Part shown: positions 1-64,000 of the stretch, piece by piece
How positions within the stretch are numbered: position 1 is the stretch's first letter
How the letters are laid out: every line of letters begins with the position of its first letter
NCBI GenBank assembly: GCA_012295275.1
Contig: CM022670.1
Coordinates: 20,542,198-20,606,197, forward strand
Origin: Chrysomallon squamiferum
Taxonomy: Eukaryota > Mollusca > Gastropoda > Neomphalida > Peltospiridae
Length of the DNA stretch: 64,000 bases
Reading direction: 5' to 3'
Notes under the pieces: model-generated
Databases searched by the model: none
Told to the model about the DNA's origin: nothing
What the model saw: only the letters and a program-made list of their open reading frames with translations
Program-made: the position numbers and the translations under genes

Positions 1-265
1 GTTTCGTAGATAAACCAACCAGGAAGTTTACGCAATACTTATTGTCACGATTCACCAATGACAAAAGATAAACAGCATCTTACATTACATAATATATTGT
101 ATTGAAAACCCCAAAGCAAATACTTTTGGACAGAGGAATGTAACTCTGTTAAATTAAACTAAATTTGGATCCAGGAAAACTGGTTTTTCACTCGTAGTGA
201 AATCAGGTCACATCATACAGAAAACTTGTCATCATATTAGTGTCATAATACCCCTGTTAATATAT
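1..265 (-). promoter_or_regulatory. 5' flank of an inverted receptor copy (minus strand)
   Basis: Read on the minus strand, this stretch matches the block found just upstream of the signal-peptide exons at 16695 and 49637. It shares the 'tgacctgatttcactacgag' segment (about 192-211), the 'ctggatccaaattta' segment (about 163-177) and the inverted-CCAAT 'cattggtgaat' (CCAAT on + at 55-59). It ends in 'tctacgaaac', which lies about 10 nt before the ATG in the other copies. A minus-strand gene copy should therefore begin just left of the window. This rests on sequence similarity; promoter activity is inferred. Confidence 0.6.
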
Positions 266-332
266 ATCACAGGTTTATAAATATGGCAGACAAACCGCAC
301 AAACGTGTACATATGCCTTTGTTTCTGTATAC

Positions 333-334
<2 letters not shown>

Positions 335-426
<92 letters not shown>
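335..426. repeat. (TG)n(AG)n compound microsatellite
   Basis: About 17 TG units run straight into about 29 AG units. It lies between the inverted promoter block on its left and sequence resembling gene C's intron on its right, so it sits at or near an inversion junction. Confidence 0.97.
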
Positions 427-428
<2 letters not shown>

Positions 429-791
429 AAACAAATTAATATAACAGCTTGGACATCTCTAACTTCACCTGACATTTGTTTTGTTTTTGTTGTAATTGTT
501 TTGACAGGGATGTTATTGTTCTTGCAGTTTATATATTTATCTCCTAGGCTTTTGGGGGACAATTGTTTGGTTATTTTAAACTTTCTAATAGAGTTTTTTT
601 TTTTCTTCCTTTTCTTTCTTTTTCAAATTTAACAGCAGTATTTAATTTTAATAACGTTTTATTGTTTAAACGAGCATAAAATTTGTTTTAAAATAATTAC
701 TAAATAAAATGCTGTTATTAGAAACTAATTAGGCTTTTTTATTTTATTTTATTTTATTTTTATTTTTTATTTTTTTATGCTTTTGTCACAG

Positions 792-938
792 AATATCAGA
801 TTGGTTTGTATGGATCAAACTGTAATAAGTTTTGTTCCAGCAGACACAGTTTACATCAGTCTATATGTAACACACTGACTGGGACTTGTAATGGACAGTT
901 TGAGCTGGATGGAAAGGAATTGACTGAACTGAAGGTAG
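792..938 (+). pseudogene. Decayed EGF exon (gamma class), pseudogene 0
   Basis: This matches the gamma-class EGF exons at 23338, 41982 and 56361, keeping 'YGSNC' and 'SSRH', but at least four cysteines are gone. The first C has become Y, RHC has become RHS, the C of 'GQC' has become F, and the final 'DC' has been lost to 'TELK'. An AG acceptor and a GTAGGT donor remain. With so many disulphide cysteines missing it cannot fold as the family repeat. The sequence upstream (about 430-600) resembles the intron before the gene C gamma exon. Confidence 0.8.
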
Positions 939-1880
939 GTACAGATATACACATTTTTATTTTTGCATGTATTTATGTATATGTGTGTGTGTATTTATGT
1001 ATGTATGTATGTATGTATGTATGTATGTATGTGTACATATATCCATCCATCCATACATACATACACAGAGGTGAGTGCGTTTCCGAATATTGTCTATATG
1101 CAGTCTAATCAGACGAATAGAATATGTATTCCTAAATATATTCCTGCCAGTGCCAGGTTTCCCACAGAAACAAAATGCATAGAAAAATGACGAAAGACAA
1201 ATAATGGCGTACTTCGTTAGGAAGTGATGATTATCCTCGTTGCGATTGCCAGTTTCATTAACAAGAAACAAATAGACAAAAACACTCAAAAACATTATTA
1301 ACTATATAATGTCAGTTTAATTAAAGTTAATGACAACCAGAAGCGATAACATTTTTTTTCTAAATCATAGAAAACAAATCAGAATGTCTAATGGATTGTG
1401 TTTAGTCTGAAGTTTCCTTGTTTAGAATAGAGAAAATGTCACATATATTTGTGTGTGCTTATGTGTATGTATGTGTGTGTATGTGTGTACAGCAATCTTT
1501 TTAATGAAATTATGTAAAGTGTAATTACAGAATGTGTTAAAGAAGTGACCTGTGGAAGGATTTATTTACAGAATACTAAACTGAAATATTTTCTACTTAA
1601 TTTTCATATTATTGTTATTATAAATTCAGTGAATATACATCTGGACAATAGACTATTAAATTAACTGAAAACACATACTCTTAATGTTTTATTTATTAAT
1701 CCACACAACAAGAAATATTAAATTTTTTCTTCTTTTTTCATAAAAATTAACAGCTAAGCAAAGTCAGAATTTAGAGTAATAAGATTTTATTATTTGTGAA
1801 ACAGAATCTCTCTACGTGTTAAATATTTTAATTATATAAAATATGCACTTACTAACTAATAACGTAAAAAAGGAATACAT
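939..1880. other. Non-coding stretch of pseudogene 0
   Basis: It holds a (GTAT)n/(CCAT)n/(CATA)n tract at about 975-1066 and AT-rich sequence resembling the gene C intron before its last exon (from about 1680). No transmembrane exon can be found here, although the intact genes have one before the tail exon. Confidence 0.6.
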
Positions 1881-2188
1881 CTGCTGATTATACGAAGACA
1901 AACATCCTCCACAGAACTTTCAGTATCATTTGCAAGAAACGGCAAATGTCATCCCAGAATAGCAGCTACTCCGTCATCAGTGTATGAAGTATTTGATGAA
2001 GATGTCAATAGAGTCATACCACTAGATCACAATGGCACTCAAACAATTTCACCAAGTGGTGATGAGACAAGTTATGTAAACACCTGACATCAAGAAGAAC
2101 TGAAGTATTCGAGAAATAAACGATTATGATAAACTAGATACTGATGTTACTGGACAGGGATCTCCATACGAAATTTTTTTAAAAGTAA
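1881..2188 (+). pseudogene. Broken cytoplasmic-tail exon, pseudogene 0
   Basis: Clearly homologous to the tail exons at 11982, 29959 and 47169: it keeps SVYEVFDED and TSYVNT. It is broken three ways. The acceptor and starting 'cag|aatgg' are missing. A TGA stop follows SYVNT, where the intact tails read TLHQEEL. One extra base shortly after shifts the frame ahead of the NDYDKL region. The distal tyrosine motif survives only in another frame. Confidence 0.88.
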
Positions 2189-4150
2189 TATATAGATATG
2201 TAGACACAGCTTTTATAAGTAAAGATAAAATGATTTATTAATTATTTTAGCAATGTCTGTAAAGCACATGTACTATTTTGATGTATACCATAACTTTATA
2301 AAAGAAACATTATTTCTCTTAATAATATGAACAATATAAATCATTTTAGTCACTTCATTATAGATAAGTAAATAGATTTCTAAATGCCAATTGTCCAAAT
2401 TATACTAATACTAATATTGTATTACTCGTCTGACATTGCATATGGTAGAAATTAAATAAAACAGTCCGAGTATTACTATTAGAACAGTAAATTAACAATG
2501 TATTATGTCATCATGACAGATTGTCTTTATTCTAAACAGACGGAGCCCTACTGAGTACTAAAAATATTGTTACCGCAAGATGACGATGCTCATAGTCTGA
2601 TCAGAAGTATATTATACAGACTGACTAACTAATTACGAAAGATTAGATCTACTGGAACACGTTATTACAGTAAACTAAAAATGAATAATTTTTTTATATG
2701 TTCGTGGCGGCCAACAACCGTGACACAAACCAGATACTGGAACATCATATCATATCACATGCACACGTTTGTAAATAGGCAACTTAACGCTGATACATTT
2801 ATACATACATACATACATTCATGCATATGCACATACATACATATGCTCATACATAAAAATACATACATATACACATTCACACATACATACATACATACTT
2901 ATAAAAGATCAAATAACATAGCTCTAAGCTTAGTATAAATATATATATGATACGTACGGATAGTGAAATTTGATACACTTCAGTCTACATTTTATTACAG
3001 TTCTTTTCAAATATTTAGCCATTCGTGCATGCTTAAATACATACTGACACTAAGAACTGACCTTTTTACATGAAACATTTGTCTCGTTGTAGAAGAATCA
3101 ACAGATCTCTATAGTTTTCGATACGCTCGGTCTAGCTGTCTGATATGTCTGAAAGATAACTTGTGGCGAAGAGCAAGATTATTTATCGTTATGGTGTTTG
3201 TTTCATATATCTGGGTGTATTAATAATACTTGTTTGTTACATTAAATGCTACGTATTTTATTAGTATGATCTGTGTTATCGCATGAACAGTAAAGGCATA
3301 GTCTGAGTAAATCGCTCTAGGTCAAACGATCAGCATAGAAAAAACGATTTTATATTTACTAACGTATCATTTCTGTATTTATAAAAATCATAATACAGTA
3401 TTAAGTTATGTTTTATTTTTATTAATATCTTAAAATAAAGTTATTATCATCACTGTTCAAATATTTTTATGTTTTGCACAGTCACGTAGATTAATCATGT
3501 GATAGTGTTACGCGCTATAATTTACTCATTCGTTTATTTTTAATTATTTAATTGTTTTCTTTTTCAGAATTGTTTTTAAGGTTTTTCTTTCAGTTTCAGA
3601 TCTGATAATTCTTTACTTTTAAAAGAATCAGCTGTATTCATTGATTTATATACACACGCACGCACGCACGCACAAACATTTATATATATAGATCCCCTGA
3701 ATAAATGTATGTATGTATGTTTATGTGTTTCTATGTATATATATGTGTCCATGTTTTGTGATGTGTTTTATATTGGTATATAACAGCTGACAATATAGGG
3801 GTATTCATGTCTCCACACTTCCTCCGTAAGCAAAGCCTATTAGCTATCTTTACTACGATCAACAATGATCAATATGAAAACACCGCTTGTGGGACAATGT
3901 GGAGGCCGAAAATTAAACTTCATGGGTGTGGAAATAGCACGCTTTGATTGGTTGAAGTTCCGAAACGATTGACACCTGTGGAAGCATGAAAAACTTGACT
4001 GATGAGAGAATGTATATAAAAAGTTTTCTAGGTATTGTGACATAATTTTAGTACGAGTAAAAACCTTTAAAATCAGTGTGTTTAATTTATATAGTGTTTA
4101 TCGAGTCTTGTGTAAACTCTCAATTTTACTTCCTGGACGGCCTGTCTACG
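2189..4150. other. Intergenic: 3' flank of pseudogene 0, then 5' flank of gene A
   Basis: About 2590-2750 is a repeated 3'-flank element ('cagactgac...ggcggccaac') also found after the tails of A and B. Around 2800-2910 are (CATA)n tracts, and 3650-3720 has (CACG)n and (GTAT)n. About 4030-4150 is the gene A version of the conserved upstream block, including 'gtacgagtaaaaacc'. No coding exon is seen. Confidence 0.6.
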
Positions 4151-12291
<8,141 letters not shown>

Positions 12292-14085
12292 TAAACACAC
12301 ACATACAGACAAACACACACACCAAATATTTCGTCATGGTTTCTGAGTGAGAGTAAAATGATTTATTAAATATATTTTAGCAATCTTTGTACTATAAAAA
12401 TATATAAAAATATACTAATAACATGAACAATATAAAGTATTTTATATCAAACAGATTTACATATGTTTCAAAGACATTTCTATCGATTGCTGATATTTCA
12501 TTAAATGTCTGATATCGCGCATTGTGAATATTTAGTAAAAGTAATAGTCTGAATATTACTATTAATTAATAATGTACTAATATCATCATGACGACTGTTT
12601 CATAAGAAATTGCTGATTATATTTTATAAGCAGCTTGAACTGAGTAATAAAAGTATTTTAACCAACATTGTATGTTGTACAGAATATTTGCTGGGTTTGT
12701 GAATACATTTCATTGAGTAGTTTGCACTGCATACAAAAGTGTAAAGTTTAAATCATACAAGAATGGAGACTAATCCTATTTATACGAGACTCAAGATGAA
12801 GATTCCCATAGTCTGATCAAGAGTATATTGTACAGACTGACACTAACCAATTACGAAAGATTTAATCGAACGAAATCTTATTGTAATAAACTAAAACTGT
12901 ATTATTTTGTGCATGTTCATGGCGGCCCGCATAGATGACTTAGACCAGTTAGAAGAACTCATAAATTTATATAAAAGATTAATAAACCAACAAAATATAA
13001 ATTATCATGATAAATATCAGTTTGTAAGTGCTACGTAATATGAACTACGTAAAAGCAGATCAGAGTGATTTCTATAGCGGTATTGCTTCGAATATAGATT
13101 TGACTACATTTACAAGTCAATCTTCGGCCAATAACGTTTATTTTCTTGTTTCTTAAAAGCTTTTTCACTTTATCTGTTTTCTTTTCTTTTTTCTTTAATA
13201 ACTTAACGAGGTAGTTCACAAGTGTTTAATTCTGGAAAAAATATACATATTATTTGTTTGGTTCTTTTTTGGTTTTTTAATATATAAAGAAGGTTTACAA
13301 GATATTTAACGTTTTCGAGGTGTTTTCAAACAATATTAAAACTAAGACTTAAACCCCTTTATTTACAAAAAATAATGTTTGCTATCATACACGTCCTGTA
13401 ACTTACGATCATACCACATAATATCTTTACCAGCATACACGCATAGACACACACATACATACAAACACATATCTATTCTTACATACATACATACTACATG
13501 TACACACACACACACATACACATACATACATACATATACATATAGTTAAATGCATGCATACATACATACAAACATTCTGATACTATATATAAAATATAGT
13601 ACATATGCTGATAAAAAATTTAAAAACATATCTGTAGACTACCATACGTATCAATAGTGACATTCTAATAGGAAAAGATTACTCATCAATCTACAAACTG
13701 CTCCAGTTCGTTTCTAATATTTATCCATTCATGCATGTCCATGTTGTGAATAATATTAATAACTGATCTCTAGCTTCAAACGTTTGTCTCGTTATAGAAC
13801 AGTCAACTGAGCTGTTTTCTCTGCACTCTGTTATGTCTAGAAGACAACTTATGGCGAAGTACAAAATTATGTATAGTTATGGTGTTCGATTCATATACCT
13901 TGATGTGTAAATAATACTTTTATATTACATTAAATGCGTCAATTTTTATTATTATTATTATATGTTTTATCGCATGAACAGTAGTCAGACGCTCTAGGTC
14001 AAACGCTCTAGGTCAGCTGTATTCATTTACCATATACCCGTACCCACATAAGAACATACGCCCACAGACATATTATTTTTACACA

Positions 14086-14125
<40 letters not shown>

Positions 14126-14164
14126 AACAGGTGTGTGTTTGTGTGAGAGAATGTATATGAAAAT
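12292..14164. other. Intergenic: 3' flank of gene A
   Basis: The first 70 or so bases after the stop are essentially identical to those after gene C (47476 on). The shared 3'-flank element recurs at about 12800-12970. (CATA)n and (CA)n tracts occupy about 13430-13570 and 14081-14123. No exon is seen. Confidence 0.6.
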
Positions 14165-15560
14165 TTTACTGTGTGTTTTAACCTTATTTTAGTACGAGTA
14201 ATTATTTGTTTTCGTGGATCCAACTTTAACCTCAGTGTGTTTAATTTACCAGGCTATATCAGATGTTTATCTTTTCTCATTGGTGAATGATGATAATGAG
14301 TCTTGTGTTAACTCGCAATTTTACTTTGTCTACGAAACATTTTCGCTATGGCTGGGTGCTACACAAGTCTTCAGTTTCTAGTTTGTTGTTTGATTTTACA
14401 GTCAGGTCAGATAACAGCCGAATATAGTAAGTTATGAAACATTATTGTTGTTGTTGTTGTTGTTGTTGTTTCTGTTGTTGACGTTGTTACAGGTAGAGGT
14501 GGTGATAGTACATGTTTGAGAGAGTTAGAGAAATAATGTACCAGGAAGATATTACGTTTCCTTTTTTATTATCATGTGTCTTCTTTCGTGTAAATCTGCT
14601 GTTTATTGTTACAGCATTATCAAAACCATATTAAACAACACAATCACATAAGTAGTATATTATCTATTTATTATTTAACGTACTTTCAGAGGACACTGAT
14701 ATATAAGTTTGATGAAAGATGAGTTACTTTATAACGTAAATATACGGTGATAACAAATACTTGCATTCTAAGTGTCACAGAAACAAACATGAGTACTGAA
14801 TATTTCTATATAAACTGTTTTGATCTCACTAGATAGCACTAAACATAATTCTTTAATTATAATTGTACTTTCCTGTACATGAACACAATTTTAGTTTAAA
14901 TGACTGGCTGCTTTTAGTAAAATATTCACAGAAATAATATTGTGAAAACATTTATAAGAGCCATAATTGCTGTAGCAAGGCTGTCATTCCTATAAACAAT
15001 TACATTAACTATACTGTTGAGACACTGATATAGCTCTATGTATTATTACTACAATAAATATAACAATTATTTATAATTACACTGTATATTTAATACAAGT
15101 AGTTTTGAATACTGAAGCGGTCTGTTGGACTTCAGATAAACTGGAGAATACAAAATTAAAAAGATATATATAATAGTTGCTATTAGTACTAATAATACTA
15201 TTAATAACAATTTCCTCAAAAGACCTGTAATTTTATTAAATGTCTAATATCATATATTGTGAATATTTAGTAAAATTAATAGGCTGAATATTACTATTAA
15301 TTAATTATGTACAGTTGGAGTTGAACTGAGTACTGAAAGTATAGTAACCAACATTTTACGTTGCAAATAAAAATATTTATATGAGGCACACGATGATCAT
15401 TCACTTAGTCTGATCAAGAGTATATTATACAGACTGACACTAACCAATTTCGAAAGATTGGATCCAAGGAAATATTTTATTGTAATAAACTAAAAATGTT
15501 TTATTTCATATATATTCATGGCGGCCAACAATCATGATCTAAACCAGTTACAGGAACATC
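14165..15560 (+). pseudogene. Collapsed receptor copy: first exon joined to 3' flank
   Basis: This begins with the conserved upstream block and a type 1 signal-peptide exon, and runs through first-intron sequence like that of gene A (up to about 15215). It then switches abruptly to sequence normally found downstream of the tail exons ('attttattaaatgtctaatatc', 'gtctgatcaagagtatatt', 'ggcggccaacaatc'). The lectin, EGF, TM and tail exons are missing, as expected from one large deletion. Confidence 0.65.
14348..14426 (+). CDS. Signal-peptide exon (type 1) of collapsed copy
   Basis: The exon is an intact 79-nt reading frame, starts MAGCYTSLQFLVCCLIL and has a GTAAGT donor. It has no body of its own but is phase-compatible with gene B's lectin exon at 20666, so it could serve as a distal alternative first exon. 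Confidence 0.6.
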
Positions 15561-16267
15561 ATACTAAAAACTAATAAGACAAAAAGATGTAAATTATTAA
15601 GATAAACAGGATTTTAAAAGTGCTGTATAGCAATTTATAAACAATATTACAATATTTTTGTTTCGCTTTTTCTGTTTTCCTTTTCAATATGTGTAATATG
15701 GTGCCTCACAAGTGTTTGATTCTGGAAAAAGTATACACATTTATTTAAAAAATATTTAGACGATATTTAGAGGGTATTTAGCGTATTCAGGATATTTTCA
15801 AACGATATAAAAACTCACATTTAAATTCTTTTACTAAGAATTAAATTTTTCTATCATACACAGCTCAGTAACTTATATTCTTTACCAGTTTTATTACCTT
15901 TTTGTTATTTCAGAATTATTCCCCTTGAAATCGTATTATGATTTTTTTTTCTTCATAGAAACAGTGACCGCGTAGTAGTAGTTTGAGTCAATCGCTCTAT
16001 GTCAGGCCTGCATCTTAGTTTTATTAAACATGTTAATTACACTAAAGATTTATTCTCTAAACTATAATAATAGAATTAAATATCACAACATCCGTATCGA
16101 GAAGTCATTCACTATAATAAACGCATTAACAAAATAAAATTCTCAAGTCTTGTATTATTTGTTAAATTTTGTAATTATCAGCATAACAATTCTAAGCTTC
16201 TTCTTTCCTTTTCTTCTCTGATAATCCTTTACTTTTAAAAGAAGTAGCTGTATTTTTAAATATTCAC

Positions 16268-16298
<31 letters not shown>

Positions 16299-16454
16299 GA
16301 TATACATGTGTGAGAGTATATATGTTTCTGTGTTTTGTTTATATATGCGTATATATTTGTATATGTGTATTTGTCTATGTTCTTATTATTTGTTTTATAT
16401 TCTTATACGTAAGTTGACAATATAGGGGTATTATTACACCTTTCTGATGAAAGA

Positions 16455-16694
16455 ATGTGTTGTGACCTAATTTCAGTACGAGTAAAAAACCTGTTTTGCT
16501 GGATCCAAATTAAACCTCAGTGTGTTTAATTTAATATGAATACCTTCCTCTCTTCAGTTCATATTTGTTAAGACCTTTTCACCAGAATATATTAGATGGT
16601 GTTTATCTTTTCTCATTGGTGAATCGCGACAACGAGTCTTGTGTAAACTCGCAGTTTTACTTCCTGGTTGCTTTGTCTACGAAACATTTTCGCT
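16455..16694 (+). promoter_or_regulatory. Conserved 5' block upstream of gene B
   Basis: Shared with the blocks before 14348, 33559, 36061 and 49637, and inverted at 1-265. It contains 'gtacgagtaaaaaacc', 'ggatccaaa', 'cctcagtgtgtttaattta' and an inverted CCAAT (16615-16619) about 80 nt before the ATG. Likely promoter plus 5'UTR, though part of the identity just reflects recent duplication. No TATA box was assigned. Confidence 0.45.
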
Positions 16695-33379
<16,685 letters not shown>

Positions 33380-33558
33380 CTGTGTGTTGTGACCTAATTT
33401 AAGTACGAGAAAAAAATTGTTTTCGTGGATCCAACTTTAACCTCAGTGTTTTTAATTTAACAGGCTGTATCAGGTGTTTATCTTTTCTCATTGGTGAATG
33501 ATGATAATGAGTCTTGTGTTAACTCGCAATTTTACTTTGTCTACGAAACATTTTCGCT

Positions 33559-47475
<13,917 letters not shown>

Positions 47476-49400
47476 TAAACACACACATACAGACAAACAC
47501 ACACACCAAATATTTCGTCATGGTTTCTGAGTGAGAGTAAAATGATTTATTAAATATTTTACCAATCTTTGTAAATCTGATGTACTATAAAAATATGTAA
47601 ATAAATATTAATAATATGAACAACATAAAGGATTTTATATTAAACAGATTTCTATAAGATTTCAAATTAACATGCACATATTTTATTAAATATCTGATAT
47701 TGTGCAATGCTAATATTTAGTCAAAAATAATTGTCTGAAAATTGCAATTAATTTGGTATGTATTAATATCATCATGACGATTGTTTAATAAGAAATTGCT
47801 GATTATATTTTATAAGCAGCTAGAACTCAGGTGAGTACTAAAAGCATTTTAATCAATCTTCGGCCAATAACGTGTATTTCCTTGTTTCTTAAAAGCTACA
47901 TAAATGTTCCAGTTAACCATATATATCTTACTATAGCGATTTATGAAAAATATAATTATTATTATTATTTTCTCCTTTTTTTATCTGTTTTCTTTACTTT
48001 TATATTTAATAACTATTAATGGTGGCTCACAAGTGTTTACAAAAGTTTTACAAGATATTTAATGTATTCAGGATATTTTCAAACGATATTAAAACTCATA
48101 TTTTAAATTTTGTATTAAAAGATTTTAATTTTTCTATCATACTCAGTTCAGTAACCGGGTTTTTCTTAAATAATTATATTACATATCAAGAACATTATTT
48201 AATATATTTTAAAATGAGCTTTTGTTTACATCTTCATTAAGGTATGTCTGTGAACGAGTATGTATGAGTGTTTGTGCCTGTACATACACACATCCGCTTT
48301 GAGGGAGATTTATACAGATATATATATACACACACAAACACACACACACATACACAAGTAAGTTTGTATGTATGTATGTATACAGTACAAAGGGGCTACA
48401 GATATTGTAACAGAAAAAGGTTACACCTCAATTTACATACTGCTGAACGTCTTTTCAAATATTTATCCATTCATGTGTGTCCTAGATACATGTTGTGAAT
48501 GACATTAAGAACTGGCCTGTGAGCGTAAATCTTTTGTCTGGTTATAAAAGAGTCAAATGATCTGTTTTCGTTACACTCAGCAAAACTGTTGTGAAGAGCA
48601 AGATTATATAACATTATGTTGTTTGTTTCATATACCTTGGTGGTATTGTCTACACTTTTAGCTTATATTAAATGCTAAAAAAAATATTTGTTCTCTTGTC
48701 CGGTTGTTGTTGTTTTTTTTCATAGAAACAGTGACCGCTTAGGAGTAGTTTGAGTCAAGCGCTCTGTGTCAAACGATCTGCATAGATAAAACGATTTTAC
48801 ATATATTAACTCTTTTTTTTATATATGTCTGAAATGTTTAAAACTATATTAACTTATCTGTTTTATTTTTATTTCCAAGTGAACAAATTTTATAAAAGTT
48901 TTTTGTTGCAAAGATTTCAAACATTAGAACGTTTGTCCTTATTTTAGAAGGAACAGGTCTGCGTCTTAGTTTTATTAAACATGTTAATTACACTGAAGAT
49001 TTATTCTCTAAACAATAAAAATTAAATTAAATATCACAACATCCGTATCGAGAAGTCATTCACTATAATAAAAAATTTAACAAAATAAAATTCTCAAGTC
49101 TTGTATTATTTGTTAAATTTTGTAATTCTCAGCATAACAGTTCTAAGCTTCTTCTTTCCTTTTCTTTACTTTTAAAAGAAGTATCTGTAACTTTAAATAT
49201 TCACACACACACGCCCACGCACACACACACACATACATATACATATGTGAGAGTATGTATGTTTCTGTGTTTTGTTTTTATATACGTATATATGTGTATA
49301 TGTGTATTTTTCTATGTTCTTATTATATGTTTTATATTCTTATATACAAGTTGACAATGCAGAAATGTAATGTCATTTACACCTTTCTGATGAAAGAATG
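47476..49400. other. Intergenic: 3' flank of gene C
   Basis: Begins with about 70 bases shared with gene A's 3' flank. Then comes AT-rich sequence, a CA/GTAT patch at about 48280-48385 and, near 48960-49400, sequence homologous to that upstream of 16695. No exon is seen. Confidence 0.6.
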
Positions 49401-49402
49401 TG

Positions 49403-49636
49403 TTGTGACCTAATCTCAGTACGAGTAAAAAACCTGTTTTCCCGGATCCAAATTTAACCTCAGTGTGTTTAATTTAATAGAATTACATTCCTCTGTTCAA
49501 CCCTATCTCTTAAGAACTTTTAACCAGAATATATTAGATGGTGTTTATCTTTTCTCATTGGTGAATCACGACAACGAGTCTTGTGTAAACTCGCAATTTT
49601 ACTTCCTTGTTGGTTTGTCTACGAAACATTTTCACT
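49403..49636 (+). promoter_or_regulatory. Conserved 5' block upstream of gene D
   Basis: Same elements as before gene B: 'gtacgagtaaaaaacc', 'ggatccaaatttaacc' and inverted CCAAT (49557-49561) about 80 nt before the ATG. Probable promoter plus 5'UTR. Confidence 0.45.

Positions 49637-64000
<14,364 letters not shown>

Noticed and set aside
335-632. Open frames rich in Arg-Glu, Ser-Leu, Thr-His or Val-Cys (also at 5039, 17422, 21572, 32293, 38299, 52669, 53812)
   Set aside because: These are translations of (GA)n, (CT)n and (CA)n microsatellites. They cross introns, have no domain content, and change length with the repeat.
2681-2938. 85-aa frame beginning MNNFFICSW
   Set aside because: Covers the shared 3'-flank element and CATA repeats; not open in the homologous flanks of A and B.

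Overview
This is a eukaryotic nuclear window: AT-rich, full of introns and long microsatellites, with coding sequence split into small exons with GT/AG borders. There are no operons or bacterial features. The protein family and the abundance of (CT)n, (ATT)n, (CA)n and (CATA)n repeats suggest a lophotrochozoan, most likely a mollusc. The species cannot be fixed from sequence alone.

The window holds one tandemly duplicated receptor family, all visible coding copies head-to-tail on the + strand. The full architecture is: signal-peptide exon (79 nt); two exons (207 + 222 nt) for one fucolectin/F5-8-C-like (FTP) lectin domain of about 143 residues; a run of single-exon eight-cysteine EGF-like repeats of 47-51 residues with an RHC signature; a stalk plus transmembrane exon; and a last exon coding a roughly 100-residue cytoplasmic tail with four conserved tyrosines. 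The last two tyrosines form an ITAM-like YxxL-x10-YxxI pair. All junctions are phase 1 up to the TM exon, and the TM/tail junction is phase 2, so exons can be lost, duplicated or skipped without breaking frame. By analogy with Draper/CED-1/MEGF10, these look like phagocytic or immune recognition receptors; that role is inference.

Layout. 1-265: 5' flank of an inverted, minus-strand copy whose coding part lies just left of the window. 792-2188: pseudogene remnant 0 (one decayed EGF exon and a frameshifted tail). 4151-12291: gene A, short, with lectin, three EGF exons (one with an in-frame stop), TM and tail. About 14165-15560: a collapsed copy, being a signal-peptide exon followed directly by 3' flank. 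16695-30268: gene B, the most complete copy (lectin, ten EGF repeats, TM, tail; about 803 aa), with two alternative signal-peptide exons. About 33380-34950: a second collapsed copy. 36061-47475: gene C, with eleven EGF repeats, TM and tail, but no lectin exons and a signal-peptide exon whose ATG has become ATA. 49637 to the right edge: gene D, close to B but with an internal duplication adding EGF exons; it runs out of the window inside an EGF exon.

The EGF exons fall into ordered classes (called alpha to lambda here) that recur in the same order in each gene. Copies therefore differ mainly by which exons were lost, duplicated or inactivated, while the signalling tail stays much the same.
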